5,310 nt of DNA from an uncultured Lachnospiraceae bacterium (lineage in GTDB: Bacteria; Bacillota; Clostridia; Lachnospirales; Lachnospiraceae): contig CAJOPI010000336.1 in NCBI GenBank assembly GCA_905236275.1, forward strand, positions 1 through 5,310, given 5' to 3'. The translations under genes were made by a program, and so were the position numbers. Below the pieces are notes generated by a model. The model made no database searches. It was not told the DNA's origin and saw only the letters and a list, made by a program, of their open reading frames with translations. Shown piece after piece: positions 1-5,310 of the stretch. Position 1 is the stretch's first letter. The number at the start of each line of letters is the position of its first letter.

Positions 1-1
1 G

Positions 2-1099
2 AAGCTTATGGCAATCCTCGCTATTGTCATGGTCGTTGTGATTCTTATCATAATAATCGTTATAGGACGAAGGCTTTTCGGAACCGTTTCGTCGAAGCTT
101 TCAGACGGAAGTACGGAGGCAACAGAGGAATCCTCAGAGATGGTTACTGTTTCGTCGATTATCGGGAAGAACTTTGCCGAGGCGCGAAACGAACTTCAGG
201 AAATGGGACTTGTAGTACAGTCTACGACAGTGGCTTCCACAGCAGAAGAAAAAAATAAGGTATTATCGATTTCTGATGAGGACGGAAATTCCATAGAAGA
301 AGGAAGCAGCGTTCCGTCAGGGACTACGCTGGTACTGTCTGTGGGTTCGGGACAGTCAACCGAGGGCTCTGTGCCTGATGTTACAGGACTTACAAGGGCA
401 GAGGCCAAGGTGAAGATTGAGGATGCGGATTTTGTCTTTGCCGCAGAAGAGGTTGAGAGCAGCGAGGTCACAAAGGGAAATGTAATTTCGCAGGAACCTT
501 CAGCCGGAACGACAGCCGCTACAGGAACCACAGTAACGGTAAAAGTATCAAAAGGCTCTGACAGCAATGAAAGTCAGGACGAAACAGGAGATACGACCGT
601 TACAAGAACAGTTCCGAATATAGTCGGAATGACTGAGACAGCAGCCAAGACAGCATTGACGGCATCAGGACTTTCTTTTGAAAGCATTACAGAGTCGTAT
701 TCAGATACGGTTACGGCAGGGCTTGTAATTTCCCAGACTCCCACAGCGGGAACAACTGCGGCTGACGGAAGCGGAGTGAATTTCGTTATCAGTCTCGGAC
801 CTGAAAGCAAGACCTATGGAGGAACCTTCTCGGTGGCAGCTCCGCCGTCCTATATCAGTGGAACTACGGCAGAGCTTGTTGTGACCTCGGAAGGCGGTGC
901 GGTGCTTGCAAGTACCTCCACTACGTCGTTCCCGGCAGCCATTACGGTAACGGGAGCATCGGTCACCTCCGGAACGCTTACGGTTACTTATAAGAAGGCT
1001 ACTCAGGTTGAGTACGAGGATGACGACGGAAAAATTGTTACAAAGACAGGTGAGGAAACAACGGCAGTTTATCAGACTTTGACATTTACTCAGCAATGA
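2..1099 (+). CDS. prkC: C-terminal part of a membrane-anchored PASTA-repeat protein, probably a PrkC/StkP-type serine/threonine kinase (5' truncated by window edge)
   Basis: Residues are numbered from the ATG at base 8, which is probably internal: the frame is open to the window edge and no ribosome binding site is visible. A strongly hydrophobic segment (residues 2-20) ends in Arg-Arg (21-22), followed by a Ser/Thr/Glu-rich linker. Three PASTA-like units follow: a divergent one at about 46-115, one at 121-183 (starts VPDVTGLT, ends with a QEPSAGT-type motif and TVTVKVSKG) and one at 201-265 (starts VPNIVGMT, contains SQTPTAGTT). An acidic linker separates the last two. Residues 266-363 form an extra beta-rich, Thr/Ser-rich tail. 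In the known family, a cytoplasmic kinase domain precedes the membrane helix and external PASTA repeats bind peptidoglycan fragments, controlling growth, division or spore exit. The overlap with rsgA supports this identity. The kinase domain is not visible, so a kinase-less PASTA protein remains possible. Confidence 0.82.
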   Translation, partial: KLMAILAIVMVVVILIIIIVIGRRLFGTVSSKLSDGSTEATEESSEMVTVSSIIGKNFAEARNELQEMGLVVQSTTVASTAEEKNKVLSISDEDGNSIEEGSSVPSGTTLVLSVGSGQSTEGSVPDVTGLTRAEAKVKIEDADFVFAAEEVESSEVTKGNVISQEPSAGTTAATGTTVTVKVSKGSDSNESQDETGDTTVTRTVPNIVGMTETAAKTALTASGLSFESITESYSDTVTAGLVISQTPTAGTTAADGSGVNFVISLGPESKTYGGTFSVAAPPSYISGTTAELVVTSEGGAVLASTSTTSFPAAITVTGASVTSGTLTVTYKKATQVEYEDDDGKIVTKTGEETTAVYQTLTFTQQ

Positions 1100-1977
1100 A
1101 CGGAATTATATTAAAAGGTATAGGCGGCTTCTATTATGTAAAGACGGATGAGGACGGAGCCGTATATGAATGCAGGGCAAGAGGCATTTTCAGAAAACTT
1201 GATAAGAAACCCCTCGTGGGGGACAGAGTCCGGATAGAGATAACCCACGAGGACGATATGGAAGGTAATATAGTTGAAATACATGAGAGAAAGAACGCTC
1301 TTATACGGCCGGCAGTTGCCAATGTTGACAGGGCTCTGGTTATTTTTGCCCTGAAAACTCCCGATCCGGTGCTGACATTGCTCGATACCTTTCTTATCAG
1401 TATGCGCAGGTCATCGCTGCCTACGACTCTTGTTTTCAATAAGGCGGATCTTGTTGATGAGGATACGATAGATAAATTCAGCGAAATTTATTTCTCTGCC
1501 GGGGTTGATATTATATTTACAAGTACGAAAACCGGTCGGGGAATAGATATGGTAAAAAATGTTCTTGCCGGTGCGATAACGACTGTTGCGGGACCTTCCG
1601 GTGCCGGTAAGTCAACCATTATAAATACCATAGCCGGACATGAGGTTATGGAGACCGGAAAGGTCAGCAAAAAAATCGGCCGCGGAAAGCAGACAACAAG
1701 ACATACCGAGCTTTTGGAAATTGGGGAAAATTCGTACATCATGGATACACCCGGTTTTTCGACACTGCTTCTTCCGGAAATGGAAAAAGAGGATCTGGCT
1801 GTTTATTATCCTGAATTTGACAATGACAGGGATAGCTGCTATTTTTCAAGATGTGTGCATATACATGAACCCGGCTGCAGGGTTCGGGAGTCTGTGGAAG
1901 CAGGAAAAATTAACAAGGTAAGATACGAATCATATCTGAGTCTGTATGAGGAGCTTGCCGGAAGAAGGAGATATTAA
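1096..1977 (+). CDS. rsgA: Ribosome small subunit-dependent GTPase A (RsgA/YloQ/CpgA)
   Basis: This is a cytoplasmic GTPase that binds the 30S subunit and assists its late maturation, with GTPase activity stimulated by the ribosome. At 293 residues it has the usual family length and domain order. An N-terminal OB-fold (about 1-70) starts with the typical KGIGGFYYV stretch. The circularly permuted GTPase domain follows: G4 NKAD at 115-118, G5-like STKTG at 143-147, P-loop GPSGAGKST at 166-174, switch-region GRGKQTTRH at 195-203 and G3 DTPG at 217-220. The C-terminal zinc motif shows Cys248, Cys253, His255 and Cys261, the expected C-x4-C-x-H-x5-C spacing. Its ATG shares bases with the TGA of the upstream gene (ATGA), and no good Shine-Dalgarno precedes it, so translation is probably coupled. 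In Bacillus subtilis the homologue (CpgA) is a known PrkC substrate, which fits this pairing. No key residue is missing. Confidence 0.96.
   Translation: MNGIILKGIGGFYYVKTDEDGAVYECRARGIFRKLDKKPLVGDRVRIEITHEDDMEGNIVEIHERKNALIRPAVANVDRALVIFALKTPDPVLTLLDTFLISMRRSSLPTTLVFNKADLVDEDTIDKFSEIYFSAGVDIIFTSTKTGRGIDMVKNVLAGAITTVAGPSGAGKSTIINTIAGHEVMETGKVSKKIGRGKQTTRHTELLEIGENSYIMDTPGFSTLLLPEMEKEDLAVYYPEFDNDRDSCYFSRCVHIHEPGCRVRESVEAGKINKVRYESYLSLYEELAGRRRY
1965..1970 (+). promoter_or_regulatory. Ribosome binding site of the oxidoreductase, embedded in the end of rsgA
   Basis: AAGGAG lies 12 bases before the ATG at 1983, inside the last codons of rsgA (the Arg-Arg-Arg-Tyr end). The spacing is a little long. 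An alternative TAAGGG at 1975-1980 is only 2 bases from the start, too close to be the main site. The arrangement suggests that ribosomes finishing rsgA reinitiate on the oxidoreductase. Confidence 0.6.
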
Positions 1978-1982
1978 GGGCT

Positions 1983-3545
1983 ATGAAAAAAGCTTTAATC
2001 ATCGGAGCTGGTCCGGCAGGACTTACAGCTGCTTATGAGCTGTTAAAGCGTGGAAACGGTGAATATGAGGTTACTGTTTTCGAAGAAGATAACCGAATGG
2101 GCGGTATTTCGAAGACTGTAAATTACAAGGGAAACCGCATGGATATGGGCGGACACCGTTTCTTTTCGAAGGTAAAGAGAGTTAATGACTGGTGGGAGGA
2201 AATGCTTCCCATGCAGGGACGTCCGGCTTATGATGACATTATCCTCGGAATAAAGAAGACTATGAAGAAGGGCGGTCCCGACCCGGAAAAGACTGAAAGG
2301 GTAATGCTTACGAGAAACAGGGTATCGAGGATATATTTTAACTCAAAGTTCTATGATTACCCCATAAGCCTGAAGGCTGAAACCTTTACGAATATGGGAC
2401 TTGCCACAACGGTGGAGGTTGGTCTTTCCTACATAGCTTCGATGCTTCACAAGCGACCTGAAAATTCGCTGGAGGATTTTTACATAAACAGGTTCGGCAA
2501 GAAGCTTTATTCCATGTTTTTCGAGCACTATACGGAAAATCTCTGGGGACGACATCCGAGGGATATCGACCCTTCGTGGGGTGCGCAGAGGGTTAAGGGG
2601 CTTTCGATAGTTGCGATAATTGCAGACGTTTTTTCGAAAATGCTTCCGAATAACAAGAACAGGCATGTGGAGACTTCTCTTATAGAGTCTTTTTCCTATC
2701 CTAAGCTTGGACCCGGACAGTTATGGGATGTTACGGCTGAGGAAATAGAGAAGCTGGGCGGAAAGATTATCAGAAATGCACGTGTAAGTGCGGTTATGAC
2801 CAATGTGTCTGAGCGTAAGGTCGTTGGGCTTAAATATATTCAGGACGGTGAGGAAAAGTCTGCTGATGCGGATATAATTATCTCGTCAATGCCTATAAAA
2901 GACCTTATCGGCGGAATGAATGACGTTCCGAGAGCTGTAGCCGAGGTAGCAGCAGGACTTCCTTATCGTGATTATATGACACTGGGGGTTCTTGTACATA
3001 AACTGAACCTTAAAAATCAGACAAAAATCCGGACTGTATCAAATATTGTTCCCGATAACTGGGTTTATGTGCATGAGCGTTCGGTAAAGTTAGGACGTTT
3101 TCAGATTTATAACAACTGGTCTCCTTATCTCGTTAAGGATCTGAAGGATACGGTATGGATAGGACTTGAATACTTTGCAAATGAGGGCGACAGGCTCTGG
3201 GGGCTTACCGATGACCAGTTCAGGCGTTTTGCGATAAGCGAGATTGTTAAGATGAAGCTAATCGACAAGGCTGAGGATGTGCTCGACAGTCATGTTGAAC
3301 GTGTTAAGAAAGCTTATCCTGCTTATTTTGACACCTATGACAGCATTGATGAAGTCATAAATTATATAAATGAGTTTGACAATTTATATTGTGTTGGCAG
3401 AAACGGTCAGCACAGGTATAATAATATTGACCATTCGATGATGACCTCTTTCCTTACGGTTGACAATATTCTTTCGGGTAAGAAGGACAAGTCGAATATA
3501 TGGAACGTGAATACTGAAAAGGAGTATCACGAGTCGGGTAACTAA
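1983..3545 (+). CDS. FAD-dependent oxidoreductase of the amine-oxidase/protoporphyrinogen-oxidase-like superfamily, substrate unknown
   Basis: The 520-residue product has no signal peptide. It opens with a dinucleotide-binding Rossmann motif, GAGPAG at residues 8-13, followed by a beta strand ending in acidic Glu34-Glu35 and a Met-Gly-Gly turn (39-41), the usual FAD ribose and pyrophosphate contacts. A GGHRFFSK stretch (56-63), a central TENLWGRHP motif (184-191) and a C-terminal [16 protein letters not shown] stretch (471-486), probably the second FAD contact, match proteins commonly annotated as NAD(P)/FAD-dependent oxidoreductases, sometimes loosely as protoporphyrinogen oxidase or as UDP-galactopyranose mutase-like. 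It is longer than typical Glf (under 400 residues), so true Glf is unlikely. No heme or galactofuranose genes are in view to support either label. The start is set by an AAGGAG site and by the Rossmann motif lying right at the N terminus. The gene begins 5 bases after rsgA, so it is probably co-transcribed. The flavoprotein class is secure; the reaction is not known. Confidence 0.85.
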   Translation: MKKALIIGAGPAGLTAAYELLKRGNGEYEVTVFEEDNRMGGISKTVNYKGNRMDMGGHRFFSKVKRVNDWWEEMLPMQGRPAYDDIILGIKKTMKKGGPDPEKTERVMLTRNRVSRIYFNSKFYDYPISLKAETFTNMGLATTVEVGLSYIASMLHKRPENSLEDFYINRFGKKLYSMFFEHYTENLWGRHPRDIDPSWGAQRVKGLSIVAIIADVFSKMLPNNKNRHVETSLIESFSYPKLGPGQLWDVTAEEIEKLGGKIIRNARVSAVMTNVSERKVVGLKYIQDGEEKSADADIIISSMPIKDLIGGMNDVPRAVAEVAAGLPYRDYMTLGVLVHKLNLKNQTKIRTVSNIVPDNWVYVHERSVKLGRFQIYNNWSPYLVKDLKDTVWIGLEYFANEGDRLWGLTDDQFRRFAISEIVKMKLIDKAEDVLDSHVERVKKAYPAYFDTYDSIDEVINYINEFDNLYCVGRNGQHRYNNIDHSMMTSFLTVDNILSGKKDKSNIWNVNTEKEYHESGN

Positions 3546-3589
3546 AGGGTAGCAATTTTATTATTATAGATTTCAACTGACACATTTAC

Positions 3590-3595
3590 AGGAGG
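3590..3595 (+). promoter_or_regulatory. Strong Shine-Dalgarno site of gpmI
   Basis: A perfect AGGAGG sits 7 bases before the ATG at 3603, the best ribosome binding site in the window. It fixes the gpmI start and fits high expression of a glycolytic enzyme. The 57-base gap upstream has an AT-rich run (3556-3568) with TATTAT -10-like hexamers, but I could not find a convincing -35 box and saw no terminator hairpin, so it is unclear whether gpmI has its own promoter or is read from upstream. Confidence 0.85.
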
Positions 3596-3602
3596 ATTTA
3601 CA

Positions 3603-5147
3603 ATGGCAAAGAAACCGGCAGTTTTGTTGATTATGGACGGTCTCGGACTTAATGAGAAGCATGAGCACAATGCGGTATATGGTGCAAAGACACCTGTACT
3701 TGACGGACTTATGAAGGATTATCCTTTTGTCAAGGGATATGCAAGCGGCATGGCTGTAGGACTTCCCGACGGACAGATGGGAAATTCCGAAGTAGGACAC
3801 ATGAATATGGGTGCAGGACGTATCATATATCAGGAGCTTACACGTATTTCGAAAGAGATAGAGGACGGCGACTTCTTCAAGAATGAGGCCCTGCTTGATG
3901 CCGTAAATAATGTAAAGAAGAATGACAGCTCGCTTCATCTGTACGGACTTGTTTCGGACGGTGGTGTTCACAGTCACAATACACACATTTACGGACTTCT
4001 CGAGCTTGCAAAGAGAGAGGGACTTTCCAAGGTATATGTTCACTGCTTCCTTGATGGACGTGATACTCCTCCGGAATCAGGAAAGGATTTCGTAGCAGAG
4101 CTCGAAGCGAAGATGAAGGAAATCGGTGTAGGTGAGGTAGCAAGCGTTTCAGGTCGTTACTATGTAATGGATCGTGATAATAACTACGACCGCGTGGAGA
4201 AGGCTTACAGATGCCTTACGGAAGGTGTAGGCGGAGAGGCTGCATCTGCGACCGAGGGCATACAGGCTTCTTATGATGCAGGCGTATCTGATGAGTTCGT
4301 GGTTCCTTTTGCAGTTAAGAAGAATGGTCAGCCGGTAGCAACAATTAAGTCGGGCGACAGCGTTATCTTCTTTAATTTCCGTCCTGACAGGGCTCGTGAA
4401 ATTACTCACTGCTTCTGCGATGATGAGTTTGACAAGTTTGACAGGCCGGAGAGAGTAGCTACAAAGTATATCTGCTTTACAGATTATGATCCGCTTATTC
4501 CGAATAAAGAGGTTGCCTTCAAGAAGGTTGAAATCAAGAATACCTTTGGTGAATGGCTTGCTGCAAGAGGAATGAAGCAGGCAAGGATTGCCGAGACAGA
4601 GAAGTATGCACACGTTACCTTCTTCTTCAATGGCGGTGTTGAGCAGCCGAATGAGGGTGAGGACAGGGTTCTTGTAAATTCACCCAAGGACGTTCCGACT
4701 TATGACTTTAAGCCTCAGATGAGTGCTCCGGAGGTCTGCGATAAGCTTTGTGAAGCTATCCGTTCAGGAAAATATGATGTGATAATCATCAACTTTGCAA
4801 ATCCTGATATGGTAGGTCATACAGGCGTTGAAGAGGCAGCAATTAAGGCAGTGGAGACTGTTGATGAGTGTGTCGGCAGGGCAGTAGAGGCTCTTAAGGA
4901 GATGGACGGTGTAATGTTTATCTGCGCCGACCATGGAAATTCCGAGCAGATGATTGATTACGAGACCGGTGAGCCCTGGACAGCGCACACAACAAATCCT
5001 GTTCCCTTTATCCTTGTAAACTATGATCCTGCTTATGGTTTGAAAGAGGGCGGAAGACTTTGTGATATCGTTCCTACACTTATCGAGTGCATGGGATTGG
5101 AGAAGCCGGCAGACATGACAGGAGAGTCACTGCTTATTAAGAAATAA
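3603..5147 (+). CDS. gpmI: 2,3-bisphosphoglycerate-independent phosphoglycerate mutase (iPGM)
   Basis: This cytoplasmic enzyme interconverts 3-phosphoglycerate and 2-phosphoglycerate in glycolysis and gluconeogenesis, using two Mn ions and a phosphoserine intermediate. At 514 residues it has full family length and belongs to the alkaline phosphatase superfamily. The metal and catalytic residues are all visible: Asp12 (MDGLG), nucleophile Ser62 (GNSEVGH), Asp402 and His406 (NPDMVGHTG), Asp443 and His444 (CADHGN) and His462 (TAHTTNP). Substrate-domain residues are also present: His123 (SDGGVHSH), Arg153-Asp154 (DGRDTPP), Arg185 and Arg191 (SGRYYVMDRD), Arg260 and Arg263 (NFRPDRARE) and Lys334. 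The enzyme is intact and looks active. In many Firmicutes gpmI lies in a gap-pgk-tpi-eno cluster; here its left neighbour is an oxidoreductase, and no other glycolytic gene is in view. Family members in Bacillus are pH-sensitive through Mn binding; that may apply here but is not shown by the sequence. Confidence 0.98.
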   Translation: MAKKPAVLLIMDGLGLNEKHEHNAVYGAKTPVLDGLMKDYPFVKGYASGMAVGLPDGQMGNSEVGHMNMGAGRIIYQELTRISKEIEDGDFFKNEALLDAVNNVKKNDSSLHLYGLVSDGGVHSHNTHIYGLLELAKREGLSKVYVHCFLDGRDTPPESGKDFVAELEAKMKEIGVGEVASVSGRYYVMDRDNNYDRVEKAYRCLTEGVGGEAASATEGIQASYDAGVSDEFVVPFAVKKNGQPVATIKSGDSVIFFNFRPDRAREITHCFCDDEFDKFDRPERVATKYICFTDYDPLIPNKEVAFKKVEIKNTFGEWLAARGMKQARIAETEKYAHVTFFFNGGVEQPNEGEDRVLVNSPKDVPTYDFKPQMSAPEVCDKLCEAIRSGKYDVIIINFANPDMVGHTGVEEAAIKAVETVDECVGRAVEALKEMDGVMFICADHGNSEQMIDYETGEPWTAHTTNPVPFILVNYDPAYGLKEGGRLCDIVPTLIECMGLEKPADMTGESLLIKK

Positions 5148-5187
5148 ATGCGATGTTAAGGTCAAAAGTGATGTCAGGGATTGTTCC

Positions 5188-5206
5188 GCACTTCGTGAAG
5201 CTGTGC
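5188..5206. repeat. Small imperfect inverted repeat downstream of gpmI
   Basis: GCACTT (5188-5193) can pair with AAG (5198-5200) plus TGC (5204-5206), leaving CTG (5201-5203) unpaired and CGTG as loop. It is about 40 bases past the gpmI stop. There is no T tract after it, so it is a weak RNA hairpin or part of a dispersed repeat rather than a clear terminator. Confidence 0.35.
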
Positions 5207-5224
5207 ATACACTCTCACTAAGTT

Positions 5225-5243
5225 CACTTGCGTTCGCTAAGTG
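5225..5243. repeat. Inverted repeat CACTTGC/GC-T-AAGTG in the gpmI downstream spacer
   Basis: CACTTGC (5225-5231) pairs with GC (5236-5237) and AAGTG (5239-5243), with one bulged T (5238) and loop GTTC. The left arm can instead pair with AAGT at 5220-5223 through a 2-base gap, so the segment has competing partners. Such short palindromes are common in dispersed intergenic repeats of Clostridia, which is an inference here because only one copy is visible. Confidence 0.45.
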
Positions 5244-5296
5244 TTCGTAGTATTCACACTCATATTGGGGCGGGTCATAAAGTCATTCACCCACTG

Positions 5297-5310
5297 GCAA
5301 GCAAGCTTGC
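5297..5310. repeat. Hairpin at the window edge, GCAAG-CAAG-CTTGC, possibly the tip of a longer terminator or intergenic repeat
   Basis: GCAAG (5297-5301) and CTTGC (5306-5310) form a perfect 5-bp stem around the loop CAAG. The right arm is cut by the window end, so the true stem may be longer: the left arm could extend outward through CCCACTG (5290-5296) if the complementary bases follow. A terminator for gpmI is possible but cannot be confirmed without the next 30 or so bases. Confidence 0.45.

Larger units (their letters stand above)
5148..5310 (+). other. Non-coding spacer downstream of gpmI with several short inverted repeats
   Basis: No gene with a ribosome binding site could be found on either strand in these 163 bases. 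The longest plus-strand frame with an ATG (5153-5221, 22 codons) has no Shine-Dalgarno and no recognisable product. The stretch has a patchwork of small palindromes (5188-5206, 5225-5243, 5297-5310), a GGGT/ACCC pair (5272-5275 with 5289-5292) and a direct repeat of GTCAT (5274-5278, 5282-5286). None is followed by a T run within the window, so a classic intrinsic terminator for gpmI is not demonstrated, though one may be completed beyond the right edge. Confidence 0.6.

Noticed and set aside
701..1096. Minus-strand 131-codon open frame opposite the PASTA protein
   Set aside because: Its Cys/Arg/Ser-rich product resembles no family, and it lies wholly antisense to a well-supported coding frame; it is a shadow of Thr/Ser-rich codons.
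1640..1921. Plus-strand 93-codon frame inside rsgA in a different frame
   Set aside because: It overlaps the P-loop and zinc-motif part of rsgA, which is clearly the coding frame, and the product looks like a frame-shifted shadow.
1983..3545. Calling the oxidoreductase Glf (UDP-galactopyranose mutase) or HemY/HemG
   Set aside because: The length and motifs fit the wider FAD amine-oxidase-like superfamily; no heme or galactofuranose pathway genes are present, and the specific active-site evidence for either enzyme is lacking.
3573..4143. Minus-strand open frames (156 and 88 codons) opposite the start of gpmI
   Set aside because: gpmI is certain from its catalytic motifs; these antisense frames have no homology signal and overlap each other in different frames.
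5153..5221. Possible 22-codon small protein just after gpmI
   Set aside because: No Shine-Dalgarno precedes its ATG, the frame ends in the hairpin region, and the peptide has no recognisable feature.
5272..5292. GGGT/ACCC stem as an intrinsic terminator of gpmI
   Set aside because: The stem is only 4 bp with a 13-base loop and no T run follows.

Overview
The window is a compact, all-plus-strand stretch of what looks like a low-to-mid GC Gram-positive chromosome. The best guess is a Lachnospiraceae-type Clostridia such as a Butyrivibrio relative. This rests on a PASTA-kinase/RsgA gene pair, AGGAGG-type ribosome binding sites, the codon style (many gga, ata and aga codons) and the character of the hairpin-rich spacer at the right end. 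The taxon is an inference, because no marker gene fixes it.

Layout: (1) 2-1099 is the 3' part of a membrane-anchored PASTA-repeat protein, most likely a PrkC/StkP-type Ser/Thr kinase whose kinase domain lies off the left edge. (2) 1096-1977 is rsgA, a circularly permuted ribosome-assembly GTPase overlapping the previous gene by an ATGA stop/start. (3) 1983-3545 is a 520-residue FAD-dependent oxidoreductase of the amine-oxidase/protoporphyrinogen-oxidase-like superfamily, substrate unknown, starting 5 bases after rsgA. (4) 3603-5147 is gpmI, the Mn-dependent, cofactor-independent phosphoglycerate mutase, with its own strong ribosome binding site after a 57-base gap. (5) 5148-5310 is non-coding spacer containing several short inverted repeats, the last of which runs off the window.

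The first three genes are packed tightly enough to be one transcript. The kinase-rsgA pairing is the classic Firmicutes arrangement that links cell-wall sensing (PASTA repeats bind muropeptides/peptidoglycan) to late 30S ribosome maturation. What differs from the familiar prpC-prkC-rsgA-rpe-thiN order is that a flavoprotein and then a glycolytic enzyme follow rsgA. All four genes are intact within the window apart from the left-edge truncation. I saw no mobile element, CRISPR array, tRNA or rRNA. I found no strong evidence of a wholly new system; the best leads are the unusual C-terminal domain of the PASTA protein, the uncharacterised oxidoreductase next to rsgA, and the palindromic spacer.
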